A DNA stretch of 64,000 nucleotides from Paraburkholderia ginsengiterrae (GCF_001645125.1 NZ_LXKA01000109.1:82220-146219); one strand, 5' to 3'; numbered from the stretch's first letter, positions 18,272 to 28,023 are shown. Notes: generated from the sequence alone by a model not told the origin. Made by a program: numbers and translations.

Positions 18272-18489
18272 TGGAGTCAGAGAGCTATAGCGGCTACACG
18301 GTGTGGGGGCACGCAATCCTTCAAGAGGAAGGCATCTTGCAGCCGGAACGGTATGCGGCGAGCGGGACAATCACTACGGGCGGCAAGTTAATAGAAGCAT
18401 CGGGTGTCCTCGGTCATTTCGATAGAGAAGAAGATGCTCAACATACAGGGCTGGATTGGGCCCGCGCCTGGGTCGATGCATACGGGTGA
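18271..18489 (+). CDS. Small hypothetical protein, third gene of the imuA-divergent operon
   Basis: Encodes 72 residues; the ATG overlaps the previous stop codon as ATGA. The sequence SYSGYTVWGHAILQEEGILQPERYAASGTITTGGKLIEASGVLGHFDREEDAQHTGLDWARAWVDAYG resembles a single alpha/beta unit known as a stand-alone small protein in Burkholderia genomes. No domain name could be assigned. It ends the operon; the next 595 bases are empty. Confidence 0.72.
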   Translation: MESESYSGYTVWGHAILQEEGILQPERYAASGTITTGGKLIEASGVLGHFDREEDAQHTGLDWARAWVDAYG

Positions 18490-19084
18490 GATAACTACCT
18501 CGTCAGCCATTGCGATGTGCACCGATTTCCTTCCTGTCATCTACTTTCATTTGCCAATCGTCGGGCTCCGTCGTGAAGCATCCGAACGGTTCTTCGCGTC
18601 GCTAAAAAGAGTCCCATCCAATTATGGCTTTATGTCGAAAGGACTCTTCGATGATACGAATGAGTAAAGACATATCTAGCGAATGATGTTTTAATTTTTC
18701 TGGCGGCCATTTTAGACGAATACATCGCTCGCTTCGGTCGAGTGTCAGAGACTGACCAGTCGCGCTGACACGTCATTGAAGGAAGTCTTTTTACCACCAG
18801 GCATTCGTCGTAAGGCCGTCCGAACATGGACCATCCCGACGGAGTGAGCTGTATGCCGAGCAGGCTTGGGATTTCGTAGCGGCGGATATGAACGACCCAG
18901 CTACGAGGTTCGGCTGTCCTACTTTGGTATTCGAGCGTACGTCGCGTTAACGACGACGCGAACTCGCGAGATATGGCAGTGAGTTTCAAATGTTGTCGCG
19001 CGCGGTTGTACTCTCGATGCCTACCGCTGCTAATGGCTGGGCCCGTAAGTGGCAACCCGCGCGCCGGACCGCTTCCTCACGCCG
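18490..19084. other. Intergenic region without a recognised gene
   Basis: A plus-strand operon and a minus-strand kinase gene converge on this stretch. An open frame of 141 codons exists on the minus strand (18630-19055) with some protein-like stretches (RSWVVHIRRYEIPSLLGIQLTPSG), but it has no ribosome site and no match I recognise, so it is not called. Confidence 0.5.
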
Positions 19085-20419
19085 TCAACCGTTCCGCCGC
19101 AATGGTTGAAAATAGCGCGCACGGAAACCACCGTCGGTATTTTCAAGCACGAGGCGCCCGCCGGTCCGACGAGCAATCTCCGAGACGATGGAAAGACCCA
19201 GTCCGCTTCCCGACGCTGCGGAATGGTCCAGCCGGTAGAACGGTTCCAGTACCCGCTCGAGTTCCACGTCTGGAATGCCCGGGCCTGAGTCGACGACTTC
19301 AAACATCACGTCGCTTCCTGCCTGAACGACGGACACGTCCACCTTGCCACCGACCGGCGTATATCGCACCGCATTGTCGACCAGGTTTCTCAGCACCACT
19401 GTGACTGACGACACGTCGATAATGGTGTCAAGTTCATCGAAGTGCTCGAACCCAAGGTCGATATCTTTCTCACGTGCGAGACCAATCGTGGCGTTGATTA
19501 CATCGGTTGCCACTGCTCGCAATGAAACCGCAACTGGTCGCTCCAGCGCTCCCTGTTCAGACCTCGCCAGTTCGAGCAGTTGCTCCACCAACCTATGCGT
19601 GCGGCGTAATCCTGACTGCAAGACTACAAGCCGCTCGCGGGCGTCTGGCGACGTAATGGCTGCGCCAAGATTGCCCGCCTGCAGCGACAGCGCGGCGATT
19701 GGCGAACGCAATTCGTGCGCAGCGCTCGCGACGAACCGGCGCTGATGGGTGATGGCCTCTTTAAGTCGGGCAATCAGGCGGTTAATCGACCTGACGAACG
19801 GCAATGCTTCATTGGCTATCCCATCCTCAGAGAGCGGTTCGAGCGACGCATCCGTTTGTCGGTCGACAACATTCGCCAGACGCGTGAGAGGGGCCAGCTT
19901 GGTTCTGACAATCACCACGACCACGATGAACAACCCCGGGAGAAGTATCAGCATGGGGACAAGCGTTCTCATCGAACCGTCCTGCGCAATTTCGTCACGC
20001 AACGCGGAAGGCTCAGCCACGGCGATTCGCTCGCCGCTGCGGAGCGTACGAATGTGGACGCGCCACCTTTGGCCGTTACCGTCCAAATCATGAAATCCAT
20101 CAGCTAGCGAGTTGGGAATCACAAGTCCTGCGGCCGGTGTGTGTGTCGTCTCGTCGCTTAGCCTGTCGATGACGACCTTGAGGTCTGCATCCTGCGAACT
20201 CTCGACAGAAGGCCGAGAACCAGTAAATGCTAGCGCTCGGCTGTCAATAAGCGCGGCTATTTCCTTGAGCTGTCCGTCCTGCAGTTCTCTGGCCTCCTGG
20301 TAGGCGAACACGAACGACAGCGCGCAGGCAATCACACCCACCCCGCCAATCACGCAGCCAATCCAGGCCGACAGCTGCCACGTCAGGGAACGTGATTGTT
20401 TTCCTTGTCTACCAACCAT
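19085..20419 (-). CDS. Sensor histidine kinase of a two-component system
   Basis: Encodes 444 residues from the ATG at 20419. The first membrane helix spans residues 17-39 (SAWIGCVIGGVGVIACALSFVFA), then comes a periplasmic domain of about 115 residues and a second helix around 153-172. A HAMP-like linker is followed by the H box ASAAHELRSPIAAL with H235. The ATPase domain has the N box LRNLVDNAVRYTP, the G1 box DSGPGIP and the G2 box SGLGLSIV. The architecture is that of QseC/TctE-type kinases. The gene overlaps the end of the response-regulator gene by 37 bases. The two divergent efflux genes suggest it senses the substrate of that pump. Confidence 0.93.
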   Translation of the reverse strand: MVGRQGKQSRSLTWQLSAWIGCVIGGVGVIACALSFVFAYQEARELQDGQLKEIAALIDSRALAFTGSRPSVESSQDADLKVVIDRLSDETTHTPAAGLVIPNSLADGFHDLDGNGQRWRVHIRTLRSGERIAVAEPSALRDEIAQDGSMRTLVPMLILLPGLFIVVVVIVRTKLAPLTRLANVVDRQTDASLEPLSEDGIANEALPFVRSINRLIARLKEAITHQRRFVASAAHELRSPIAALSLQAGNLGAAITSPDARERLVVLQSGLRRTHRLVEQLLELARSEQGALERPVAVSLRAVATDVINATIGLAREKDIDLGFEHFDELDTIIDVSSVTVVLRNLVDNAVRYTPVGGKVDVSVVQAGSDVMFEVVDSGPGIPDVELERVLEPFYRLDHSAASGSGLGLSIVSEIARRTGGRLVLENTDGGFRARYFQPLRRNG

Positions 20420-21057
20420 CCCACACCCCGTACGTTGCGAATGACCGACGCCCCCAGCTTCTTGCGGATACCATGAATCACCACTTCCACGGCATTGCTC
20501 TCGACCTGCTCTTCCCACGCATAGACCTTTCGCTCAAGTTCGCTTCTCGACATGACAGTGCCAGGCTTCATCATCAGCGCGCTCAGCAGCGCGAACTCGC
20601 GACCGGTCAGGCTGCACTCTGTCTGACCATACACCGCGAGGTGTGTATTTGAATCCAGAGTCAGATTTCCGCTCGTCATTTTCGTGTCGCCGTGGTCACC
20701 AAGCCTGCGAGTGACCGCCCGAAGACGTGCGAGCAGCTCGCCGATTTCGAACGGCTTGACCAGATAATCGTCGGCGCCCGCGTCGAGCCCGGCAATTCTG
20801 TCGTCAAGGCTGTCGCGCGCGGTGAGAATAATGACTGGAGCCTTGCTGCCTTCTGCCCTCAAGGACCGGAGTACGTCGATGCCATCACGTTTCGGCAGGT
20901 TCAGGTCAAGCAGCACCACATCGTGCTCGCGTCCTATCAGCGCACCTGACGCCGAATCAGCATCGCATACCCAGTCGACCGCATAGGCGGCGTCCTTCAA
21001 TGCCTGCACGATTGCGCCGCCAATCATTTCGTCGTCTTCTACGAGCAGAATTCTCAT
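20383..21057 (-). CDS. OmpR/PhoB-family response regulator
   Basis: Encodes 224 residues starting MRILLVEDDE; a GTG three codons upstream is also possible. The receiver domain has the acidic pocket (EDD at 7-9), phosphoacceptor D51 in LLDLNLPKRDG, ILTARDS and the lysine in DDYLVKPFEIGELLARL. The C-terminal winged helix is of the OmpR class (SLTGREFALLSALMMKPGTVMSRSELERKVYAWEEQVESNAVEVVIHGIRKKLG). It is the first gene of the regulator-kinase operon and is divergent from the RND efflux operon, whose intergenic space contains a fitting direct repeat. Confidence 0.95.
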   Translation of the reverse strand: MRILLVEDDEMIGGAIVQALKDAAYAVDWVCDADSASGALIGREHDVVLLDLNLPKRDGIDVLRSLRAEGSKAPVIILTARDSLDDRIAGLDAGADDYLVKPFEIGELLARLRAVTRRLGDHGDTKMTSGNLTLDSNTHLAVYGQTECSLTGREFALLSALMMKPGTVMSRSELERKVYAWEEQVESNAVEVVIHGIRKKLGASVIRNVRGVGWLVDKENNHVP

Positions 21058-21083
21058 GCCTCTCACCGGTCGGCGGCAACTTG

Positions 21084-21101
21084 CTAAGTCAACACTAAGT
21101 C
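21084..21101 (+). promoter_or_regulatory. CTAAGTC direct repeat, candidate response-regulator site
   Basis: CTAAGTC occurs twice with starts 11 bases apart (21084-21090 and 21095-21101) in the 70-base gap between the divergent regulator and efflux operons. Head-to-tail repeats with one helical turn of spacing are the usual recognition pattern of OmpR/PhoB-type regulators. The assignment to this regulator is inference from position. Confidence 0.6.
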
Positions 21102-21128
21102 TCGCGCAGTAGTATCTGAAGCGTTTTT

Positions 21129-22511
21129 TTGCGCCGGATATCCATCGTGACCCATCGTACTTACGATACTAGGTTGCAATACCGCATTACCGCAACCGGT
21201 CAGCGACGTAGAGGTGCAAGTGCGCTCGTGCGGTTCGCTCAGCTGACGCTGACTGTAGCGTTAAGTGGATGTGCTTCGTATGCACCCAGGCCTCTTCCAG
21301 AGGCGCCGCAATGGTCTTATGACATAGCGACTACCGACGCCCCGCTGACGGTGGACCAGGTGGTCAAGTGGGCACTTCAGCAAAGTCCCGACATCCGGCG
21401 CGCTGAGCGGGAACTCGATATCGCCACCGCCAAAGAATATGCGGACGGCCTGTTGCCAGACCCAACGCTGACGTTCAGTACCGACCGCCCCGGCGCCGAG
21501 GGTTTTGTACCCGCGTTCATGGCCGGGCTCAGCTACGAGGTATCAGCGCTGGTTGACCGCCCCGCAAAAAAGCGAGCAGCCGCCAAAGCCAGTGAGAAGC
21601 AACAGCTCGCTTTGGAATGGGTGAAATGGCAGGTCGCGAACCGTGCTTATGCGCTCTACGTCACTAACGTGAGCCTCCAGCGACTCGAAGGTGAAGTCGG
21701 GCAGCTTGTGGCGTATCAGAAGGTCGGCACCGAACGATTGCAAAAGGCCCTTGCACGCTCCGACGTAACACGCGACGCAGCCTTGCAGGCGGAAGTAGCA
21801 CACAACGACAACGTGCAGCAGCTAGGCACGCTACGACAGGAACGTCTCAGGGCCGAGCAGGACCTAGCCAGGCTGCTTGACATCCCGCCGGGGTCGCATT
21901 TGACGCTCGCAGCTCCGCCGGAGCCATCGGAAGTCCCACAGGACCTCGTCGTCCGCGCGCTTTCAGACCTGGGGCAGCGTCGCCCCGATTTGCTGGCTCT
22001 GCGTGCGGGGTACGACGAACAGGATGAACGCTATCGCGCAGCGCTTCTCGCACAGTTTCCACGGCTCGACATCGGCGTCACAAGAGGCCGCGACACGTCG
22101 GCCATCTATACCTCGGGACTTACCGTTTCTGTGACCCTGCCGCTGTTCAACGGCAATCGGGGCAATATCGCCATCGAAAAGGCCACCCGGGAGAGTCTCT
22201 ATCAGGAATACGGGCAACGGCTCGACGACGCATATACCGCCGTCGACGCCATCAGTTCTGAACTGACTTTGCTAACTGAAAGTCTTCACAGCTCGCAGTC
22301 CACGGAAGCCGCGCTCAATGCATCGGTAAAACAGTTACGTCACGCCTATGGTACTGGCGACGTCACTTTTCCGGTGCTGGCCGACATCGAAGTCCGGCAA
22401 CTGAATCAACGCATTGCGACAGCAAAGCTCGCCAATTCCATCCTTCAACAACAAGTCGAACTCTGTACCTTGATTGGTGTGAGCGCGATTGACCACCAAC
22501 CGCTTCAATAG
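21129..22511 (+). CDS. Outer-membrane efflux lipoprotein, TolC/OprM family
   Basis: Encodes up to 460 residues. The real start is uncertain (TTG at 21129, GTG at 21147 or GTG at 21228); any of them leads into FAQLTLTVALSGCASYA, a short signal with an LSGC lipobox. The body shows the two repeated coiled-coil helices of the family (EYADGLLPDPTLTFSTDRPG, ALQAEVAHNDNVQQLGTLRQERLRAEQDLARLLDIPPG, ALLAQFPRLDIGVTRGRDTS). This channel should work with the adaptor and RND pump encoded just downstream; its stop and the next ATG are 8 bases apart. Confidence 0.9.
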   Translation: MRRISIVTHRTYDTRLQYRITATGQRRRGASALVRFAQLTLTVALSGCASYAPRPLPEAPQWSYDIATTDAPLTVDQVVKWALQQSPDIRRAERELDIATAKEYADGLLPDPTLTFSTDRPGAEGFVPAFMAGLSYEVSALVDRPAKKRAAAKASEKQQLALEWVKWQVANRAYALYVTNVSLQRLEGEVGQLVAYQKVGTERLQKALARSDVTRDAALQAEVAHNDNVQQLGTLRQERLRAEQDLARLLDIPPGSHLTLAAPPEPSEVPQDLVVRALSDLGQRRPDLLALRAGYDEQDERYRAALLAQFPRLDIGVTRGRDTSAIYTSGLTVSVTLPLFNGNRGNIAIEKATRESLYQEYGQRLDDAYTAVDAISSELTLLTESLHSSQSTEAALNASVKQLRHAYGTGDVTFPVLADIEVRQLNQRIATAKLANSILQQQVELCTLIGVSAIDHQPLQ

Positions 22512-22518
22512 GTCGCCC

Positions 22519-23556
22519 ATGACATCTGTCCGCCTGCTGGTCTTCATTGCGGTCATCGGCATCTGCTCCGTCGCCGGCCATCCTGCGTTTGCCGTGGACG
22601 TCGTGACGATGCCTGCGGTCCAGAAGCGCCTTGCATCCACCCTCTCAGCGCCGGCCCGCGTGCAGGCAGCATCCAATGCCGTACTTGGCGCGCCTACTGC
22701 CGGCGTCGTCTCCAGCTTGCGCGTGATTCCGGGTGAAGAAGTGCGGGCCGGGCAAGTGATTGCACGGCTGACCGGTCCCACCATATCGACTGATACCGCA
22801 CGCCTTGCGGCGGACCTGACATCGGCCCAGATTCGAGTGACGGCCGCGACCCAGGCCGCCGCTATCGAACAACAGAAGCTGGAGGAACAACTCAGTACTC
22901 GCGATGCGGTCATTCGCGCCCATGCCGAACTCGACACCGCGCGTCAACAACTTGCAGCGGCGCAGGCGGCATCCCGCGGCTACGCAAGTCTCACCACCAT
23001 TAGTGCGCCGGCCGCTGGGATGGTGACGGCCGTTAGCGCTGCCGATGGTCAGTACGTGAGTGCGGGGCAGGCGCTCATAACCATCGCGCCCACTACCGGC
23101 CTTTACGTAGTCGCCGACCTGTTCGGGAGCAATGCCAGCCTGGTTGCGCCGGGCATGAAGGGCGTTTTTCTGCCCGAAGGCAACAATGCAATGATTCAAG
23201 TGGTCGTTCAGCGCGTATCACGCAGTCTGACCACACCCGGCCAGATGGAAGTCTGGCTCAAAGCTGGACCAGGCTACACCCTCGACCCGGGGGCGGTTGG
23301 CACCGTTTCTCTGACCACGTCCGACGACAAGCAAGTGGCTATCCCATCAGCCGCGCTCATTCTCGACGCCGGGCAATGGTGGGTACTCGTGCGCGACCGG
23401 AGTGGCAGCCGTCGGCGCCAAGTCGTTCCGGGCCTGTCGGACGGCGGTTGGACATCTGTCAGGCAAGGTCTTGTGGCCGGCGAACGCGTCGTGACGCAAG
23501 ACGCCTATCTTCTCTTTCACCAGGACTTTGCTACGCGTTATCAGCAAGCCGATTGA
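22519..23556 (+). CDS. RND efflux periplasmic adaptor (membrane fusion protein)
   Basis: Encodes 345 residues from the ATG at 22519, with a signal peptide (VRLLVFIAVIGICSVAGHPAFA). The lipoyl halves GVVSSLRVIPGEEVRAGQVIARLTGP and TISAPAAGMVTAVSAADGQYVSAGQALITIAP flank a helical hairpin of about 90 residues. The beta-barrel region follows (LYVVADLFGSNASLVAPGMKG), then the membrane-proximal domain (QVAIPSAALILDAGQWWVLVRDRSGSRRRQVVPGLSDGGWTSVRQGLVAGERVV). It links the RND pump to the outer-membrane channel. No metal-binding cysteine or methionine motif is obvious, so the substrate is open. Confidence 0.93.
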   Translation: MTSVRLLVFIAVIGICSVAGHPAFAVDVVTMPAVQKRLASTLSAPARVQAASNAVLGAPTAGVVSSLRVIPGEEVRAGQVIARLTGPTISTDTARLAADLTSAQIRVTAATQAAAIEQQKLEEQLSTRDAVIRAHAELDTARQQLAAAQAASRGYASLTTISAPAAGMVTAVSAADGQYVSAGQALITIAPTTGLYVVADLFGSNASLVAPGMKGVFLPEGNNAMIQVVVQRVSRSLTTPGQMEVWLKAGPGYTLDPGAVGTVSLTTSDDKQVAIPSAALILDAGQWWVLVRDRSGSRRRQVVPGLSDGGWTSVRQGLVAGERVVTQDAYLLFHQDFATRYQQAD

Positions 23557-23577
23557 CGTCGCTTTCAAAGAAGAACA

Positions 23578-26500
23578 ATGCTCAACGATATCGTCAAGAG
23601 GCCGCTACTCTGGGTCATGCTCTACGCAGCCCTGATTGCATATGGCATCTACGCGCTGTTGAACATTCACGCGGAAGTGTTGCCACAGTTCAATATGCCG
23701 CAAGTGAGCGTTGTCGCGCAGTTGCCGGGCGCGACAACGTTGGACCTGGAGGGGCTGATTGCCCGACCGGTCGAAGCCGAACTGTCGTCGCTCGCGTCCT
23801 TGAGCGACGTACGGACAGTCATAGGGCAAGGTTCTGTCAAGATTGAGGCGCGCTTTTCTGAAGGAACTTCCCCAGCAAGTGCCCTGCAGGACGTTAACGG
23901 TGTCATCGGTCGCATCAACAGTTCGCTTCCGAAGGGTGCCAATCTGACGACGGAAATCTCCGGCAACGCGATAAACGAGGTCGCGGACTACGCAATCCAG
24001 ATTCCTGACGGCGTGGACGCGTCCCAAGTCCAACGTATCGTCGAGTCAAATTTTGCACCACGTATCCGGGCGGTCGCTGGTGTACAACGCGTGTCTGTCG
24101 CCGGACCCGGAGCAGACGCAATATGGGTGCGTCCCGACCCTGCAAGGCTGCAGCGTTTCAACGTCTCTGCGTCGGCGCTTGCGGCAACGCTCGACGCGGC
24201 GACCGCGATGGTGCCGAGCGGGTATGTCAACCTCGGACATCAGGACGTATTCATGGAAGGCAGAAGCCTGCCGACGAGTCCCTCCGACTACGCGCACGTG
24301 CTCATTGGGAACCCTGGGGCCGCGATGCCTCTAGGCGCTGTTGCTGAGGTCATCCGGTCGGCGCTCCCGTCTCACCATTCGGTGAAACTCGATAACCGGC
24401 CGACCATTGCTCTGGTCGTTTTCAAGCAACCCGGGGCCTCGACCTTGCCCGTCGTCGACGAAGTTGATAAGACGCTCAAAGAACTGGAGCCGCAGTTGCC
24501 AGTCGGCGCACGCTTCGTGCGTATCTACAGTCAGGGGCATATTGTCGGTGTGGTCGCCTCTGACTTGACCAGGAACCTTGCCATTGGCGCCGTGCTTGCG
24601 GTTGCCGTGCTGTTCTGGATGCTCGGCGCCAGCCGCGGCATCTGGGCGCTAGCGTTGAGCATTCCGTTATCGCTGCTGCTCGGTATTGCCGGGTTGTACC
24701 TGATGCGGCAGACACTGAATCTGCTCACGTTCGGCGCCCTCTCAGTCGCGGTGGGCCTGCTTGCCGACGACGCCATCATCGTACTGGAAAGCATTTACCA
24801 TCGTTGGGAAGCTGGCGACGGCAGGTGGGAAGGGGTTGCTCGTGGCTTGCGCGACATAGCCGGTCCTGACATTTCCGGGACGATGACGACTGTCGCGGTG
24901 TTCCTGCCGCTCGTGTTCGTGGGTGGCCTGGCGGGGCTGTTCTTTGTCCCGTTCTCTGTGGCGATGACAGTCAGCCTGGTTGCATCGCTGCTCATTTCGT
25001 TGAGCCTGATTCCGCTCGTGCTGGGGTTCATCGGACCACATGTCGAGCAACGCACGACGTCCGGTTCGCGCGCGGTTGCGTGGCTCAAGGGCCGTAATTT
25101 GCATCTGTTTGAATTTGCCCTGCGTCGTCCGCGCGCCTCGCTCTGGTCGTGCGTCGCCATTTTCGCGGTCTCGGTGGCCGGGCTTGTGCTGGTGCCCGTC
25201 GATTTCCTGCCGCTTCCGAACGAGGCAGTACTGCTCGAAAGCTTTACGCTGCCGCCCGGAACTTCATTGCATGACGCCCAGGACGCGTCGGACCGCATTA
25301 CGCAGCGGTTGATGAGCCTCCCGCCTGTTGCGCACGTGTTTTCCCGCGTCGGGTCTGCTTCGGGAACGTCATACACCGAGCCCGCTTATGCCGGCGAGAT
25401 TCAGATAGCGTTGAAGCCCAATGTGAACGCGAGCAGTCTGGACAAGGTCGGCAAGCAGGTTCTGGAGGCCTCAAAGCTCCCGGCGGTCCAGACAATCATT
25501 GGGACACCGACGCTCGAACGGGTGGGCGAAACGCTTTCCGGCCTGCCGCAACCGTTTGTCATCGACGTCTACGGCGATTCGATTGAAGCATTGCAGTCAC
25601 TGTCGAACGAGGTTACGCATCGGCTCGCAGGCGTATCCGACCTCTCGGACGTCTTCAACAACGATGCCTATCCCGTAACGGAGCTGCAAATCACGCCCAA
25701 TCCCGATGGTCTCGCGCTCCACGGCATTACGCCGGCGCAGCTCTTTTCCCAATTGCACATCCTGCTGGCCGGACAAACGGTCGCTAGCGTTCCAGAGGGC
25801 AATGGTCACCTGGATGTGTTCGTGAGACTCGCCGACCCAACGCATCTGTCCATCGAGCAGCTCAACCAACTTCCCGTAATGGCCAATGGGTGGGTCGCGT
25901 TGAAAGACGTGGCGTACGTCCACATGGCGACCGGGCCCAACGTTATACGGCACCTGAACGGACTGCGGGCGGTCGAGATTCTGGCGACACCCACTGCGCC
26001 GCTCGGTCAGGTCATTTCAGCTTCAAGGAAGGCCCTCGCGACGCTTCCCTTACCGGCGGGATACGAGGTGCGGTTTGGCGGTCTGTATCCGCAACTCGAA
26101 CATGCTGCGCTCAACGTTGGCGTGGCAGCCGTAGTTGCTCTCGCGCTGATGTTGGGCATCCTGACGCTGCAATTCGATGGCCTCCTCGTGCCTGGACTTC
26201 TGCTGTTGCAAATGCCGTTGGCATTCTCGGGAGGGGCAATCGCTCTGGTGGTAAGTGGCGTTGGACTGAATGCCATCGGCCTGATTGCTTTTCTCACCCT
26301 GATTGGGGTGAGCTTGAATCACGGTATCGTGTTGCTGCAACTAGTGAAGCGAAACGAGGCACAGGGACTGTCCGTAGTCGATGCCGTGCGTGACGCTGTT
26401 GACGTGCGATTCCGGCCGATTCTCCTGACTGTGCTGACAGCCTCACTGGGCCTGCTGCCGACGGCACTCGGTTTCGGCAAAGGTGCCGCCCCTGAACAGG

Positions 26501-26622
26501 GACTCGCAATCGTTACATTGGGTGGGCTAATCTGGAGCGGCTTGCTCAGTACGAACCTGCTGCCAGCCCTTTATGTGTACAAGCGCGAGAGGCAACTTCG
26601 GAAAGCATCCCAGAGGCGTTGA
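23578..26622 (+). CDS. RND efflux pump permease (heavy-metal/CzcA-like branch)
   Basis: Encodes 1014 residues beginning MLNDIVKRPLLWVMLYAALIAYGIYALL. The RND core is clear: LPGATTLDLEGLIARPVEAELSSL, the transmembrane block VLFWMLGASRGIWALALSIPLSLLLGIAGLYLMRQTLNLLTFGALSVAVGLLADDAIIVLESIYHR with the paired acidic residues of the proton relay in helix 4, and the second half repeat (LALMLGILTLQFDGLLVPGLLLLQMPLAFSGG, NAIGLIAFLTLIGVSLNHGIVLL, RFRPILLTVLTASLGLLPTALG). The single pump gene of about 1010-1040 residues with N-terminal ML-xx-I resembles CzcA/CusA-type transporters. The ion or drug substrate cannot be read. It is the third gene of the operon, 21 bases after the adaptor. Confidence 0.92.
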   Translation: MLNDIVKRPLLWVMLYAALIAYGIYALLNIHAEVLPQFNMPQVSVVAQLPGATTLDLEGLIARPVEAELSSLASLSDVRTVIGQGSVKIEARFSEGTSPASALQDVNGVIGRINSSLPKGANLTTEISGNAINEVADYAIQIPDGVDASQVQRIVESNFAPRIRAVAGVQRVSVAGPGADAIWVRPDPARLQRFNVSASALAATLDAATAMVPSGYVNLGHQDVFMEGRSLPTSPSDYAHVLIGNPGAAMPLGAVAEVIRSALPSHHSVKLDNRPTIALVVFKQPGASTLPVVDEVDKTLKELEPQLPVGARFVRIYSQGHIVGVVASDLTRNLAIGAVLAVAVLFWMLGASRGIWALALSIPLSLLLGIAGLYLMRQTLNLLTFGALSVAVGLLADDAIIVLESIYHRWEAGDGRWEGVARGLRDIAGPDISGTMTTVAVFLPLVFVGGLAGLFFVPFSVAMTVSLVASLLISLSLIPLVLGFIGPHVEQRTTSGSRAVAWLKGRNLHLFEFALRRPRASLWSCVAIFAVSVAGLVLVPVDFLPLPNEAVLLESFTLPPGTSLHDAQDASDRITQRLMSLPPVAHVFSRVGSASGTSYTEPAYAGEIQIALKPNVNASSLDKVGKQVLEASKLPAVQTIIGTPTLERVGETLSGLPQPFVIDVYGDSIEALQSLSNEVTHRLAGVSDLSDVFNNDAYPVTELQITPNPDGLALHGITPAQLFSQLHILLAGQTVASVPEGNGHLDVFVRLADPTHLSIEQLNQLPVMANGWVALKDVAYVHMATGPNVIRHLNGLRAVEILATPTAPLGQVISASRKALATLPLPAGYEVRFGGLYPQLEHAALNVGVAAVVALALMLGILTLQFDGLLVPGLLLLQMPLAFSGGAIALVVSGVGLNAIGLIAFLTLIGVSLNHGIVLLQLVKRNEAQGLSVVDAVRDAVDVRFRPILLTVLTASLGLLPTALGFGKGAAPEQGLAIVTLGGLIWSGLLSTNLLPALYVYKRERQLRKASQRR

Positions 26623-26727
26623 GTTCGTGTAGAACATCGCCCTGTCATTGGCACGGTTTTATGATGGCGCCACACCCGCGCAGGGCTGTACAGCTGTTGA
26701 ACCCGACAACCCTGGAATCGAGAAAAG

Positions 26728-27939
26728 ATGCAGACCAATTCCACGCCGCGCGCCGACACGCTTAGCCAAATCCCACGTGGTATCTGGATGCTCGGCTTTG
26801 TCAGCATGTTCATGGACATCTCGTCGGAAATCATTCACAGCCTTTTGCCGATGTTCCTGGTAACTGGCTTGGGTGCGAGCGCGATGATGGTTGGCCTGAT
26901 TGAAGGCGTCGCCGAAGCGACTACGCCTATCGTGAAAATGTTTTCCGGCGCCCTGAGCGACTACCTCGGCAATCGGAAATGGCTAGCGGTCATTGGATAC
27001 GGCATGGGCGCGTTGAGCAAACCCTTGTTTGCGCTCGCGCCGACGGCGGGCATCGTCCTGACAGCGCGCGTTGCTGACAGAATCGGCAAAGGTGTGCGAG
27101 GTGCGCCGCGCGACGCACTCGTAGCTGATATCACGCCCGCCCACCTGCGTGGCGCCGCCTATGGCTTGCGACAATCGCTCGACACAATCGGCGCGTTTCT
27201 TGGACCGTTGCTCGCCGTCGGGCTGATGCTGCTTTGGGCAGACAACTTTCGTCTCGTATTCTGGGTGGCTGTGATTCCGGGGCTCGTCGCGGTAGGGTTG
27301 CTGGTGTTCGGCATCAAGGAACCCGCGCACCATTCGGACGCGAAACGTATCAACCCGATGAAGCTCGAAAGCCTGAAGAAGCTGAGCCGGACTTATTGGT
27401 GGGTGGTGTTCATCGGAGCGGTATTCACGCTCGCGCGATTCAGCGAGGCATTCCTCATCCTGCGCGCGATGCAGGGCGGTGTACCGATTGCGCTGGTGCC
27501 GCTGGTGATGGTGGCAATGAACCTGGTGTATTCCGTCTCGGCCTATCCCTTTGGCAAACTGGCTGACTCGATGAGCCACACCAGACTACTCGCCATCGGC
27601 CTTGTGGTGCTGATTGCGTCGGATGTTGTGCTTGCACACGGAAGCCACTGGCCGGTCGTATTGCTGGGTGTCGCGTTGTGGGGCCTGCATATGGGGCTCA
27701 CGCAGGGCCTGCTCGCGACGATGGTTGCACATGCAGCACCGCCGGACCTGAAAGGCACCGCGTTCGGCTTCTTCAATCTGATGAGCGGACTGGCGATGCT
27801 GATTGCAAGCGTCGTCGCGGGTGAGCTTTGGGACAGCATGGGCGCTGCGGCAACCTTTTACGCGGGTGCAGGGTTTTGTCTGCTGACTCTGGCGGCCCTT
27901 GCCATAGGCGGAGGTTTGCGGCGAAAGAACACCTTCTAG
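26728..27939 (+). CDS. MFS transporter
   Basis: Encodes 403 residues with about twelve hydrophobic segments. The MFS loop 2-3 motif appears as GALSDYLGNRKWLAVIGYGMGAL and the second signature as ADRIGKGVRGAPRDALVADITP, a GKGxRxxPRDALxAD block characteristic of a subgroup of exporters found with metal and drug resistance genes. It follows the RND operon by 105 bases, so it may be co-regulated. The substrate is unknown. Confidence 0.9.
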   Translation: MQTNSTPRADTLSQIPRGIWMLGFVSMFMDISSEIIHSLLPMFLVTGLGASAMMVGLIEGVAEATTPIVKMFSGALSDYLGNRKWLAVIGYGMGALSKPLFALAPTAGIVLTARVADRIGKGVRGAPRDALVADITPAHLRGAAYGLRQSLDTIGAFLGPLLAVGLMLLWADNFRLVFWVAVIPGLVAVGLLVFGIKEPAHHSDAKRINPMKLESLKKLSRTYWWVVFIGAVFTLARFSEAFLILRAMQGGVPIALVPLVMVAMNLVYSVSAYPFGKLADSMSHTRLLAIGLVVLIASDVVLAHGSHWPVVLLGVALWGLHMGLTQGLLATMVAHAAPPDLKGTAFGFFNLMSGLAMLIASVVAGELWDSMGAAATFYAGAGFCLLTLAALAIGGGLRRKNTF

Positions 27940-28023
27940 CGAAAAACGCATGCCTGACTACGGGAGGCTCATGCCGTCGCAGCACAATGCGAACTCTATG
28001 ACTGAGTCCGGCACCACGATGCA

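Noticed and set aside
18630-19055. Minus-strand open frame of 141 codons
   Set aside because: Some protein-like stretches, but no ribosome site, recognisable motif or partner; kept only as part of the intergenic note.
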